From assembly GCA_020072785.1 (NCBI GenBank), contig JAIQGG010000002.1, positions 1,426,001 to 1,490,000 of the forward strand: 64,000 nt of DNA. The letters are read 5' to 3'. This stretch comes from Terriglobia bacterium (lineage in GTDB: Bacteria > Acidobacteriota > Terriglobia > Acidiferrales > UBA7541). The position numbers and the translations under genes were made by a program. Shown piece after piece: positions 50,523 to 59,250 of this stretch. The first letter of the stretch is position 1. The number at the start of each line of letters is the position of its first letter. The notes under the pieces are model-generated. The model ran no database searches. It was not told where the DNA came from and saw only the letters and a program-made list of their open reading frames with translations.

Positions 50523-50990
50523 ATGCCCAAGAAGCCCACAGCCGCCGACGCCCAACTGATTCTTCAGCTCTACGATCTGCGCCGCGAATCCGAATTGCGC
50601 AAGGCCCGCAATTGGTGGCTGGTCGAATTCTGGCCGGAAACCGCCGAGGACTACATGAAGCACGGCAACACCCTCGGCACCCAGGAGAACAACTGGCTGC
50701 GCCAGGTAGGCGGCTACTGGAGCCTGGCCTCTTCTCTTGTGCTCAATGGCGCGCTCAACGAAACCCTCTTCTTCGATCCCTCCTTCTCCGGCGAGATGTT
50801 CTTCCTCTTCGCCAAGGTCCAGCCTTTCCTGAAGGAGCTGCGCGAGAAATCCCAGAACCCCACCATGTTCGCCAACATCGAAAAAGTGATCATGAGCACC
50901 AAGGCCAGCCGCGAGCGCTTCGCGCAGGTTTCCAAGTTCGTCGCCGGCCGCCGCAAAGCCATGCTGGAGGCCGCCAAGAGAACGAACTAG
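50523..50990 (+). CDS. uncharacterised helical protein
   Basis: 155 aa from ATG 50523, with GAGGAG 6 nt upstream. No signal peptide or membrane segment. Predicted mostly alpha-helical with a Trp/Tyr-rich centre ([32 protein letters not shown]) and a basic C-terminal helix. I do not recognise the family. Good codon use and ribosome site argue it is real. The leader is unusually long if the promoter at 50042 drives it. Confidence 0.78.
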   Translation: MPKKPTAADAQLILQLYDLRRESELRKARNWWLVEFWPETAEDYMKHGNTLGTQENNWLRQVGGYWSLASSLVLNGALNETLFFDPSFSGEMFFLFAKVQPFLKELREKSQNPTMFANIEKVIMSTKASRERFAQVSKFVAGRRKAMLEAAKRTN

Positions 50991-51060
50991 CGGCGATTTC
51001 CCGCCGCTGCGCCGCGATTTGGACTTCCATTTCGCCGGTGCTAAAATCGAAATGACAGCC

Positions 51061-52482
51061 ATGCCACCAAAAACACTCTACGAGAAAATCTGGGATAACC
51101 ACGTTGTCTACGAAGAGCCCGGCCAGCCCGCGCTCCTCTACATTGACCGCCACCTGATCCACGAAGGCACTTCCCCGCAGGCCTTCGCCGGGCTTCGCGC
51201 CGAGGGCCGCAAAGTCCGCCGCCCCGACCTCACTTTCGCGGTGATGGATCACTCGGTGCCGACGACCGACCGCACCCTGCCGATCCTCGACCAGGACGCC
51301 ATCAAACAGTTCGACGCCCTCGAAAAGAACTGCCGGGAATCCGGCGTACGCCTGTTCGACATGAATAGCCGCAATCAGGGCATCGTGCACATCATCGGCC
51401 CCGAGTTGGGCATCACCCAGCCGGGGCAGACCATCGTCTGCGGCGACAGCCACACCTCGACGCATGGCGCCTTCGGCACGCTGGCCTTCGGCATCGGCAC
51501 CAGCGAGGTCGAACACGTCCTCGCCACCCAGTGCCTGGTGCAGGGCCGTTCCAGGACCATGCGCATCCTGGTGCACGGCAAGCGCCCCAAGGGCGTCACC
51601 GCCAAGGACATCATCCTGGCCATCATCGGCAGGATGGGCATCAGCGGCGGCAACGGCCACGTCGCCGAATACGGCGGCGAAGCCATCCGCGGCCTCTCCA
51701 TGGACGGGCGCATGACCGTCTGCAATATGACCATCGAAGGCGGCGCGCGCGCCGGCATGGTCGCCCCGGACGACACCACCTTCGCGTACATGGAAGGCCG
51801 GCCCTTCGTTCCCCGCGGCAAAGCCTTTCAGGAAGCGGTCGAGCGCTGGAAACTGCTCAATACCGACGACGGCGCAAAATTCGACGCCACCCTCGAACTG
51901 CAGGCCGGTTCTCTCGCTCCGCAGGTCACCTGGGGCACCAATCCCGGCATGGTCACCGCGGTGAACGGCCGCGTGCCCGATCCCGGATCCTTCGCCGATC
52001 CCAACGACCAGAAAGCTACGGAGAGCGCGCTGAAGTACATGGGTCTGAAACCCGGCACGCCCATCGTGGATATCCCGGTGGATCGCGTCTTCATCGGCTC
52101 GTGCACCAACGCCCGCCTGGACGATCTGCGCGCCGCGGCCCATCTTGTCGCCGGCAAGCACGTGGCCAGGACCATCAAGCAGGCGCTGATCGTGCCCGGC
52201 TCGCGGGGTATCAAGGCTGCCGCCGAGAAGGAAGGCCTGGACAAGGTTTTCCGCGAGGCCGGCTTCGAGTGGCGCGACGCAGGATGCAGCATGTGCATCG
52301 GCATGAACGCCGACGTGCTCCCGCCGCACGAGCGCTCGGCCAGCACCTCCAACCGCAACTTCGAAGGCCGCCAGGGCAAGGATGGGCGCACGCACCTGGT
52401 CAGCCCGGTCATGGCCGCCGCCGCGGCCATCGCCGGCCACTTCGTCGACGTCCGCGAATTCGACGTCGCCCACGTGGAGTGA
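51061..52482 (+). CDS. leuC: 3-isopropylmalate dehydratase, large subunit
   Basis: Aconitase-family enzyme that isomerises 2- to 3-isopropylmalate in leucine synthesis. 473 aa from ATG 51061 ([12 protein letters not shown]); an ATG 9 nt earlier is equally possible. The 4Fe-4S ligands lie in [12 protein letters not shown] (near 348) and [11 protein letters not shown] (near 409 and 412). [14 protein letters not shown] and DHSVPTTDR are active-site motifs. The small subunit follows after a repeat-rich 195-nt gap. Confidence 0.96.
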   Translation: MPPKTLYEKIWDNHVVYEEPGQPALLYIDRHLIHEGTSPQAFAGLRAEGRKVRRPDLTFAVMDHSVPTTDRTLPILDQDAIKQFDALEKNCRESGVRLFDMNSRNQGIVHIIGPELGITQPGQTIVCGDSHTSTHGAFGTLAFGIGTSEVEHVLATQCLVQGRSRTMRILVHGKRPKGVTAKDIILAIIGRMGISGGNGHVAEYGGEAIRGLSMDGRMTVCNMTIEGGARAGMVAPDDTTFAYMEGRPFVPRGKAFQEAVERWKLLNTDDGAKFDATLELQAGSLAPQVTWGTNPGMVTAVNGRVPDPGSFADPNDQKATESALKYMGLKPGTPIVDIPVDRVFIGSCTNARLDDLRAAAHLVAGKHVARTIKQALIVPGSRGIKAAAEKEGLDKVFREAGFEWRDAGCSMCIGMNADVLPPHERSASTSNRNFEGRQGKDGRTHLVSPVMAAAAAIAGHFVDVREFDVAHVE

Positions 52483-52491
52483 GCATTTTGT

Positions 52492-52508
52492 TGACCGCTT
52501 CGCGGTCA
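52492..52508. repeat. TGACCGC-N3-GCGGTCA palindrome copy
   Basis: TGACCGCTTCGCGGTCA, 10 nt after the leuC stop. It is followed by a second hairpin, GCCGGGC-TTTA-GCCCGGC (52520-52537), and a long T/G-rich run. Confidence 0.9.
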
Positions 52509-52519
52509 CGCATGTAGAC

Positions 52520-52537
52520 GCCGGGCTTTAGCCCGGC
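52520..52537 (+). terminator. hairpin between leuC and leuD
   Basis: Stem GCCGGGC (52520-52526), loop TTTA, GCCCGGC (52531-52537), then ATTCTTGGCTTTTGG. The T-run is interrupted, so it may be a repeat or a weak attenuator that lowers leuD relative to leuC rather than a full stop. Confidence 0.4.
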
Positions 52538-52578
52538 ATTCTTGGCTTTTGGTTTTGGTTTTGCTTTTGCTTTTTTCC

Positions 52579-52635
52579 GTCATTCCGAGCGAAGCGATGG
52601 AAGATTCCGACCCGGTCGGAAGGAATCTCTCTTCT
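52579..52635. repeat. interspersed palindromic repeat, family B copy 2
   Basis: Starts GTCATTCCGAGCGAAGCGAT, holds the palindrome TTCCGACCCGGTCGGAA (52605-52621) and ends GGAATCTCTCTTC. Near-identical in inverted orientation to 58724-58779. Confidence 0.85.
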
Positions 52636-52677
52636 TCTCCCGCTCGAGGAGAAAGAATCTGAGGAGCTAGCGAACCC

Positions 52678-53319
52678 ATGCAACCCTTCACCACACACGC
52701 CGGCCTGGTCGCCCCGCTCGACCGCGTCAACGTGGACACCGACCAGATGGTGCCCAAGCAATTCCTGAAGGCCCTCACCCGCGAGGGCTTTGGCCGCATC
52801 CTTTTCTACGACTGGCGCTATCTCCCCGGCGAAAAGCCCAATCCGCAATTCGTGCTGAACTTCCCGCGCTATAAGGGCGCCTCCATCCTGCTGGCCCGCG
52901 CCAACTTCGGTTGCGGCTCCAGCCGCGAGCACGCTCCCTGGGGCGTGAAGGACTACGGCTTCCGCGTGATCCTCGCGCCGAGCTTCGCCGACATTTTCTA
53001 CAACAACTGCTTCAAGAACGGCATCCTCCCGGCGATTCTCTCCGAAGAGCAGGTCGAGGAGATCTTCAAACGCACGGAAAAAGAAGAGGGCTACACGCTC
53101 ACTGTGGACCTGCCCAAGCAGACCATCACCGACAAACACGGCTTGTGCTGCAAGTTCGAGATCCCGGCGTCACGCAAGGAAGTCCTGCTGAAGGGCCTCG
53201 ACGACATCGGCACCACGCTGCAGCACGAAACCAGCATTACCGCCTACGAAAAATCGCACGCCGCCACCGCCACCATGTTCGAGCCCGTGGACGTGAAGTA
53301 CTCCTCCAACGGCCGTTAA
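52678..53319 (+). CDS. leuD: 3-isopropylmalate dehydratase, small subunit
   Basis: Swivelling-domain partner of LeuC, 213 aa. Substrate-specificity and oxyanion region [20 protein letters not shown] near residues 77-96 is the hallmark. The N-terminus [29 protein letters not shown] is typical. GGAG lies 12 nt before the start. The LeuA-like synthase at 57.4 kb could feed the same pathway, but leuB is not in the window. Confidence 0.96.
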   Translation: MQPFTTHAGLVAPLDRVNVDTDQMVPKQFLKALTREGFGRILFYDWRYLPGEKPNPQFVLNFPRYKGASILLARANFGCGSSREHAPWGVKDYGFRVILAPSFADIFYNNCFKNGILPAILSEEQVEEIFKRTEKEEGYTLTVDLPKQTITDKHGLCCKFEIPASRKEVLLKGLDDIGTTLQHETSITAYEKSHAATATMFEPVDVKYSSNGR

Positions 53320-53332
53320 TTCCCGGCCCCGT

Positions 53333-54256
53333 TCAAGCCGCACCCGCAGCCGGCTCGGCAGACTCCGCCGCCGCCGGCGCCGGGCCTTTCAGTTCGGCCA
53401 CTAAAATTCCCGCCATCACCAGCCCCGCGCCCAGCAGCGCCCGCCCGCCGAGCCGTTCGCCCAGAAGCAGATACGAGGTGCCCGCCGCAAACACCGGTTC
53501 CAGCGTGAAGAGCACCGCCGCGTGGCTCGGTGAAGTGTAGCGCTGCGCCCACAGCTGGATCGTGAAGGCCACGGCCGTAGCGAACACGGCGGTGACCCCG
53601 ATTCCGGCATAGAGTTGCCAGCTGGCGTCGAAGCGCGGGCGCTGCCAGCTGGTGGCGGCGGCGAACACGCACGCTCCCGTGGACAGCAGCGCCGTCGCCG
53701 CGACCTGCAGGAAGCAGAGAGAGGCATGCGGGTGGGTGCGCGCGTACCGCCCCACCAGGATGATGTGGAAAGCGTAGAGCATGGCGCCAACAAGTGTCAG
53801 CAGATCGCCGAGATTCAGCCGGGAGACGTGGCCCCCAGGCACAGTCAGAAAGTAGAGACCGCCGATCGCGGCCAGCGCTCCGGCGTACTCCCAGAAGTGC
53901 AGGCGGCCGCGCCAGAAGAGCGCCAGAAGCAGGGGCACAAGGACCACGCTGGAGCCGGTGACGAAGCTCGACTTGGTGGGCGTGGTGAAGACCAGGCCGA
54001 AGGTCTGAAAGGCATATCCGCCGAACATGAACAGGCCGAGCCACACGCCGGCGAGGAGTTCTTCGCGGCGGAGTTTGCGCAGCGCCTTGCGTTGCAGCAG
54101 CGCCAAGATGAGCGCCGCCAGGCCGAAGCGCAGAGTAAGAAAAAGAAAAACGGAGGCGTGGGAAACCGAATCTTTGACGACGACGAAGGTCACGCCCCAG
54201 AGAAAGGTGGTCAGTGCGAGAGAGAGATCGGCTTTGAGACGCTGAGTGAGGGCCAC
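53333..54256 (-). CDS. EamA-family (DMT) transporter
   Basis: 307 aa from GTG 54256, giving ten predicted membrane helices in two EamA repeats; an ATG at 54325 would add 23 unlikely residues. The first repeat starts TTFLWGVTFVVVKDSV and the second around GDLLTLVGAMLYAFHIILVGRYA. Exports small metabolites such as amino acids; substrate unknown. Convergent with leuD, 13 bp between stops. The Ala/Pro-rich C-terminus is cytosolic. Confidence 0.87.
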   Translation of the reverse strand: MALTQRLKADLSLALTTFLWGVTFVVVKDSVSHASVFLFLTLRFGLAALILALLQRKALRKLRREELLAGVWLGLFMFGGYAFQTFGLVFTTPTKSSFVTGSSVVLVPLLLALFWRGRLHFWEYAGALAAIGGLYFLTVPGGHVSRLNLGDLLTLVGAMLYAFHIILVGRYARTHPHASLCFLQVAATALLSTGACVFAAATSWQRPRFDASWQLYAGIGVTAVFATAVAFTIQLWAQRYTSPSHAAVLFTLEPVFAAGTSYLLLGERLGGRALLGAGLVMAGILVAELKGPAPAAAESAEPAAGAA

Positions 54257-54402
54257 GGAAACGCAACCATTCCAAACACGAAGATGACGGCAAGCAAGTG
54301 TAGAAGCTGCGGAAAGCCAAGGCAACTCTGCGCTGCAGGAAAGCAGGCCGGGAGATGACCTGCATGCCGAAACGTTCGCGGATTGACCGGGAAACCGCGC
54401 AG

Positions 54403-56103
54403 CTACTGCGCCTGGTAGACCGTGCGGCCGCCGACCACGGTGCGCAGTACACGGACTTTTGTGTATTCAGAGGGCGGGATCCTGGTCAGGTCGCCGGAAA
54501 GAACGACGAAATCGGCGTCTTCGCCCTCTTTGAGTTCGCCCTTCTTCCCTTCCGCAAATTCCGCGTAGGAGGACCCAGTGGTGTAAGCACGGATGCAATC
54601 GGCGAGCGAAATTTTCTCCTGCGGCTGCCAACCACCTGCGGGGCCGCCACCGGGGAGTTCGCGGGTGACGCAGGCGTAGAGACCGCGCAGAGGGCTGAGG
54701 GGCTCGACGTCATAATCGGTGCCGAAGGCTAGGCGCGCGCCGGACTTCTGCAGGCTGGCCCAGGCGTAGGCGCCTTTGGCACGGCCGGGGCCGACGCGCT
54801 GTTCGGCCCAGCGCATGTCGGTGGTTTCGTGCGAGGGCTGCATGGAGGCGATGACGGAGAGCTGGCCGAAGCGGGGAATGTCCTCGAGGGCGACGACCTG
54901 GGCGTGCTCGATGCGGTCGCGGCGGTCGCGCGGGCCGTTAGCTTTGGCGACGGCCTCGAAGACATCCAGAGCGATGCGGTTGGCACAGTCACCAATGGCG
55001 TGGAAGGCGAGCTGGAAGCCGGCGCGGTCGCGCTCGATGGCCAGTTTGCGCAATTCATCCGGTTCCAGGATGAAGATGCCGCGGCTGCCGGGTTCGTCGG
55101 AGTAGGGAGCGAGCATAGCGGCGGTGCGCGAGCCAAGCGCGCCGTCCGTGACCATCTTGAGGGCGCCGGTGCGCAGCCAGGAGTCGGTGGTGCCTCCTTC
55201 GCGGCGCATGGCTTCGAGGCGCTCGAGCGGCGCCTGGAACGGCAGCCACTCGGTGATGCGCGCGGTGAGACGGCCATCTTTCTGCAGGTCGCGGTAGACG
55301 AGAAAATCTTCCCAGGCGGAATTGTCCTGGACGGAAGTGACGCCATTTTTGGCGGCATCGGCAAGGGCCAGTTCGATGCCCTTACGGCGCTGCGCGGGCG
55401 TGGGCGGCGGGATTTTCTTTTCGACGAGGGCCATCGCCGTGTCTTCCTTGAGCATGCCGGTGAGGTCGCCTGCGGCGTCACGCTCGACTTCGCCCCCTGC
55501 CGGATTCGGCGTGGCTTTGCTGACGCCGGCGAGTTGCAGGGCCAGAGAATTGGCGGCGGCGACATGGCCGGAGACGTGAGTCAGCAGGACGGGATTGCCG
55601 GGAGCGGCGGCATCGAGCTGCTGGCGCGTGGGAAAACGCTTTTCTGGCCAGAGGGTGTGGTCCCAGCCGCTGCCGACGATCCATTCGCCGGGTTTGCGCG
55701 CGGCGGCGGCTTCGCGGATGCGGCGCTGCAACTCCGGAACGGAGGCTACGCCGTTGAGCTGGACGTGGAGGAGATCGGCGCCGGCGCCGCCGAGATGGAC
55801 GTGCGCGTCGTTGAAGCCGGGGAGGACGAAAGCGCCGTGGAGATCAATGACGGGAGTTCCCTGCTCCGTCCACTGCGCGACGCCGCTTTCGCCGATGACG
55901 CCGAGGATGAATTCGCCGCGGACGACGAGGGCTTCGGCCCAAGGATGCCCGGGATTGTTGGTGTAGATGCGTGCGTTGCGATAGACGACAGTCTGGGGAG
56001 CGCTTGGGGCGGATTTCGTGGTGACTTGCGGCGCGCTCTGCGCCCACGCAACCGGCGCGAGGAGCGCGGCGCCGAGACACAGCGAGAGGGCGGCAGGCTT
56101 CAC
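54403..56103 (-). CDS. exported amidohydrolase (YtcJ-like)
   Basis: 566 aa from GTG 56103, which overlaps the M20 peptidase stop (GTGA). Signal peptide residues 1-21, ending in VAWAQ. Metallo-dependent hydrolase fold: NARIYTNNP, VIDLHGAFVLPGFNDAHVHLGG (metal HxH), LTHVSGHVAAAN, FHAIGDCANRIALD, RIEHAQVVA and AFGTDYDVEPLSPLRGLY with the final metal Asp. The YtcJ group has few known substrates. Translationally coupled to the M20 gene, suggesting exported amide or peptide breakdown. Confidence 0.88.
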   Translation of the reverse strand: MKPAALSLCLGAALLAPVAWAQSAPQVTTKSAPSAPQTVVYRNARIYTNNPGHPWAEALVVRGEFILGVIGESGVAQWTEQGTPVIDLHGAFVLPGFNDAHVHLGGAGADLLHVQLNGVASVPELQRRIREAAAARKPGEWIVGSGWDHTLWPEKRFPTRQQLDAAAPGNPVLLTHVSGHVAAANSLALQLAGVSKATPNPAGGEVERDAAGDLTGMLKEDTAMALVEKKIPPPTPAQRRKGIELALADAAKNGVTSVQDNSAWEDFLVYRDLQKDGRLTARITEWLPFQAPLERLEAMRREGGTTDSWLRTGALKMVTDGALGSRTAAMLAPYSDEPGSRGIFILEPDELRKLAIERDRAGFQLAFHAIGDCANRIALDVFEAVAKANGPRDRRDRIEHAQVVALEDIPRFGQLSVIASMQPSHETTDMRWAEQRVGPGRAKGAYAWASLQKSGARLAFGTDYDVEPLSPLRGLYACVTRELPGGGPAGGWQPQEKISLADCIRAYTTGSSYAEFAEGKKGELKEGEDADFVVLSGDLTRIPPSEYTKVRVLRTVVGGRTVYQAQ

Positions 56104-57374
56104 TTCGTTTTCTCCGGGGCCACGCCGGAAACGCCGAGGAGCGTCAGGAGGGCGCGCTTGAGGCCGAGTTCGCGCGCGTCCGGGTCGTACCATTCCTGCA
56201 GGGAATGCGCGCCGCCGCCGGAGCCGCCGGCGCCGATGGAAATGGCGTCAATGCCTTCGGAGAGCGGAATGTTGGCGTCGGTGGAGGAGCGCTCGATGCG
56301 CGATTCATTGCCGAGGAACTCGTCGGCGGAGCGCAGAGCGGCGAGCAGGGGCGAATCCGGGCGGGCTTCGCCGCCCGGGCGGCTGCCGAGCACGTTCAGT
56401 TTCCAGTCGAGCTTGCCGGGGCGTGTGGCGGCCTGCAGTTCGTCGCGAATGCCGGCGGCAATGCACTCGCGCAGGGCCACTTCCAGACGCACGATTTCTT
56501 CCTCGCTCTCGGAGCGGATGTCCACTTTCAGCCGGGCCTCGTGGGGAATGGAGTTGACGGAGGTGCCGCCCTGGATTTCACCGAGGTTGAAGGTGGTGCG
56601 GGGGCTCCCGGGGACGCGAGTGTTGATGAAGCGCACGGAGCCGCGGATGAGAGCGTTGATGGGATTGGGGAGGCCGAAATCCGACCAACTGTGGCCGCCC
56701 GGGCCGGTGACGGCGACTTCGATGCGACGGGAAGCCAGGGCCTTGGTGCTGACGTGCTCGGTGCCGGCGCCATCCAGGACGAGGACGGCTTTGAGGCGCC
56801 CGGGGTAGGCGTCCACGAGGGCGCGCATGCCGCGGAGATTGCCTTCGCCTTCTTCCCCAACGTTGGCGACAAAGAGAATGGTGCGCTGCGGGCGCACGTG
56901 GGCGCCATGCAGGGCGCGGGCGAGGGCCACCAGCGCGGCGAGCCCCGTGCCGTTGTCGGAGATGCCAGGAGCCAGCAGGCGGGATTTCTCACGGCGCACG
57001 CGGACGTCGGTGCCGGGAGGAAAGACCGTGTCGAGATGCGCGGAGAGCATGACCAGCTCGCGCTCGCTCGAGCCGCGCAGCTCGCCGATGACGTTACCGG
57101 CGGGATCGATGTGCACCTGCAATCCGGCAGCGGAAAGCGCGGCCTTCATTGCGGCAGCACGCCCGGCCTCCTGGAAGGGCGGCGCGGCAACGGCGGTGAT
57201 GCGCGCCTGCTCCTCATTGATCCAGGAGAGATTGGGGACAAACCAGTCGAGGGCCGCGCGGATGTGCGATTGCAGGGCGAGCGACTCCGCCGAAGCGGAG
57301 GCGGCACCCCGGTTGAGAGGAGCGGTGCGAGCCGGCATAGCGAAGAGAATAACCCAAAGAATGGTGCGTTTCAC
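56100..57374 (-). CDS. exported M20-family peptidase
   Basis: 424 aa from GTG 57374, which supplies a signal peptide (KRTILWVILFAMPARTA); ATG 57338 is an alternative start. Di-zinc ligands lie in MLSAHLDTVFPPG (His, Asp), GISDNGTG (Asp) and NVGEEGEG with the general base Glu pair. The dimerisation lid begins RIEVAVTGPGGHSW. C-terminal GGAHSLQEWYD carries the last His. M20 members split dipeptides, tripeptides or N-acyl amino acids. Confidence 0.88.
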   Translation of the reverse strand: MKRTILWVILFAMPARTAPLNRGAASASAESLALQSHIRAALDWFVPNLSWINEEQARITAVAAPPFQEAGRAAAMKAALSAAGLQVHIDPAGNVIGELRGSSERELVMLSAHLDTVFPPGTDVRVRREKSRLLAPGISDNGTGLAALVALARALHGAHVRPQRTILFVANVGEEGEGNLRGMRALVDAYPGRLKAVLVLDGAGTEHVSTKALASRRIEVAVTGPGGHSWSDFGLPNPINALIRGSVRFINTRVPGSPRTTFNLGEIQGGTSVNSIPHEARLKVDIRSESEEEIVRLEVALRECIAAGIRDELQAATRPGKLDWKLNVLGSRPGGEARPDSPLLAALRSADEFLGNESRIERSSTDANIPLSEGIDAISIGAGGSGGGAHSLQEWYDPDARELGLKRALLTLLGVSGVAPEKTK

Positions 57375-57430
57375 GACCGCAGTTGCGGGGCGGGTGGCCA
57401 ACGCGGAACCGGTTCTGCGTGCCGGAGGTT

Positions 57431-58681
57431 TCAATTGCGGGCCGTTTCGGAGCACAGAGCCAGGATCTCGCCGTCGGTCAAGACCCGCGGCGACTGCTTG
57501 GCGGCGTCGAAGATGCGGTTGACCAGGTCGTCGCCGGCCGGGATGTGGTGCTTCTCGAGCCAGAACAGGACGTTGGACTTGCCGCTCATAGGGCCGATTT
57601 CGACAACCTGGTCGAGGCCGAAGAGATGCGCGGGAACGCCGCTGTAGATGGAGTCGGCGAGCATTGGATCGTTCTTGCGGTAGGCCTTGACGATGGCCGC
57701 AGCGTGAACGCCGGTGGCGGTGCGGAAAGCGTCGCGGCCGACGACGGGATAGTTCGGGGGGATGGTGGTATGCGTGGCGCGGGCGACTTTCTCGCAGTAC
57801 TCCTTGAGGCGGGAGAGGTCGCGGTCGATGAGGCCCATGAGGCGGAGATTGACAAGCATCAGCTCCATGGGGGTATTGCCGACGCGCTCGCCGAGGGAGT
57901 TGGCGGCGGCGTGGACCTGCTGCGCGCCGGCTGCAACGGCGGCGAGCGAATTGGCGATGGCCAGGCCACGGTCGCAATGGCCGTGCCAGTCCACGCGGAT
58001 CGCTTCGCCGGAAGGCTTGACGATTTCCTCGACGGCGAACTTGACGAGATTGTAGGCGCCCTGGGGAGTAGCGTGGCCGACGGTGTCGCAAAGAACGATG
58101 GCGCGCGCGCCGCAGGAAATAGCGGTCCCGTAGAGGCGCTTGACCGTGCCGGGATCGGTGCGCATGGTGTCTTCGGTGACGTACATGGAGGGCAAGCCTT
58201 CGGCTACGGCGAAGCGCACGGCTTTTTCGGTGGTGCGCTGGAGGTGATCGACGGTCCAGTCTTCAACCAGGCGGCGGATGGGGCTGGAACCGAGGAAGGT
58301 GGCGGCTTCGAGGGCGATGCCCACGCGCTGGGAGATTTCGGCGATGGGGCGGATGTCATTTTCGAGGGTGCGCGCGGCGCAGTTGGGGCGGATGCGCATG
58401 CGGTTGGTGGCGATCTCGCGGGCCAGGGCTTCGGTGTGCTCGACGGCGCGGGGCCCGGCGCCGGGGAGGCCGATGTTCACGGCGTCGAGGCCGAGGGCTT
58501 CCATGAGGTGCAGGATTTCGATTTTTTCCGCGATGCTGGGGTCGTGGACGGAGGGGTTCTGCAGGCCGTCGCGCAGGGTTTCATCGTTGAGGAGGACGCG
58601 CGTGCCGGGCGGGATGGCCGGCGGGACGACGGTATTCCAATCGTAGATCAGGTCTTCCCGGGACAGATCATTTTGCGGCAT
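57431..58681 (-). CDS. LeuA-like 2-isopropylmalate/citramalate/homocitrate synthase
   Basis: 416 aa, only the catalytic TIM barrel plus a short C-terminal part; the leucine-feedback (LeuA dimer) domain of ~120 residues is missing. DETLRDGLQNPS (33-44) gives the metal Asp, HGHCDRG (233-239) the two metal His and GERVGNT (264-270) the C-terminal motif. Usual DRE-TIM motif reads DETLRDG rather than DTTLRDG. It could make 2-isopropylmalate, citramalate, homocitrate or a related acid; lack of the regulatory domain suggests it is not a standard feedback-controlled LeuA. Confidence 0.85.
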   Translation of the reverse strand: MPQNDLSREDLIYDWNTVVPPAIPPGTRVLLNDETLRDGLQNPSVHDPSIAEKIEILHLMEALGLDAVNIGLPGAGPRAVEHTEALAREIATNRMRIRPNCAARTLENDIRPIAEISQRVGIALEAATFLGSSPIRRLVEDWTVDHLQRTTEKAVRFAVAEGLPSMYVTEDTMRTDPGTVKRLYGTAISCGARAIVLCDTVGHATPQGAYNLVKFAVEEIVKPSGEAIRVDWHGHCDRGLAIANSLAAVAAGAQQVHAAANSLGERVGNTPMELMLVNLRLMGLIDRDLSRLKEYCEKVARATHTTIPPNYPVVGRDAFRTATGVHAAAIVKAYRKNDPMLADSIYSGVPAHLFGLDQVVEIGPMSGKSNVLFWLEKHHIPAGDDLVNRIFDAAKQSPRVLTDGEILALCSETARN

Positions 58682-58723
58682 TGCTGGATCCTCCAGTGCC
58701 CTGCTTTTGCCTGCCCTTTCCCA

Positions 58724-58779
58724 AGAGAGATTCCTTCCGACCGGGTCGGAATCTTCGATCGCTGCGCTCGGAACGACGG
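58724..58779. repeat. interspersed palindromic repeat, family B copy 3
   Basis: AGAGAGATTCCTTCCGACC then the palindrome TTCCGACCGGGTCGGAA (58735-58751) and ATCTTCGATCGCTGCG. Inverted relative to 52579-52635. Confidence 0.85.
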
Positions 58780-58801
58780 GAATAGGAGCTCTTAGAAACT
58801 C

Positions 58802-59098
58802 TCAATAGCGCAGAGTGTAACTATGGGGCTGCTGCGCAGGATCGGGACGGTAGAGCGTCTTACAGAATTCGCAGCGATAAATTTCGGCCGCCGGGCCGAT
58901 CAGTGCGGCGATCTCCTGGGGGTAATCGTACCAGCGCTTGAGGTGCCCGTTGCAGAGCTTGCCCTTGGCGTCCTTTTCGTCGCAGGCACGCTGCTTGGGT
59001 TTGCGGGTTTTGAGCTTGGGGGCGCTGGCGACCGCTGCGCCGCCCGAGGCGCCCGCAGTTTCCGGAGCGCCTGCTTCTCCCTTGGGTTCTTCCGCCAT
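58802..59098 (-). CDS. small zinc-ribbon-like protein
   Basis: 98 aa from ATG 59098 (AGGGAGG 7 nt upstream). Low-complexity Ala/Gly/Pro/Glu N-terminus (residues 1-35), then a compact domain with Cys in ACDEKD, KLCNGHLKRWYDYP and YRCEFCKTLY, a C-x9-C…C-x2-C pattern that could bind one zinc. No family recognised. Flanked on both sides by family B repeats. Confidence 0.78.
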   Translation of the reverse strand: MAEEPKGEAGAPETAGASGGAAVASAPKLKTRKPKQRACDEKDAKGKLCNGHLKRWYDYPQEIAALIGPAAEIYRCEFCKTLYRPDPAQQPHSYTLRY

Positions 59099-59155
59099 GT
59101 GCGTGCCTCCCTGAACAATGCACCGATATTTAAAGCTTTGCAAACTCTGCCGATT

Positions 59156-59229
59156 GAGATTCTTTCCGACAGGAGTCGGAATCTTCGATCGTCCCGGTAA
59201 AAACAACCGGGACTCAGAATGACAAACGC
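59156..59229. repeat. interspersed palindromic repeat, family B copy 4
   Basis: GAGATTCTTTCCGACAGGA opens the copy. The palindrome is TTCCGACAGGAGTCGGAA (59164-59181). After ATCTTCGATCG it has a second hairpin CCCGGT (59193-59198)/ACCGGG (59206-59211) and ends GACTCAGAATGAC. Confidence 0.8.
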
Positions 59230-59250
59230 AAAACCAGCGCTCGCTACCAG

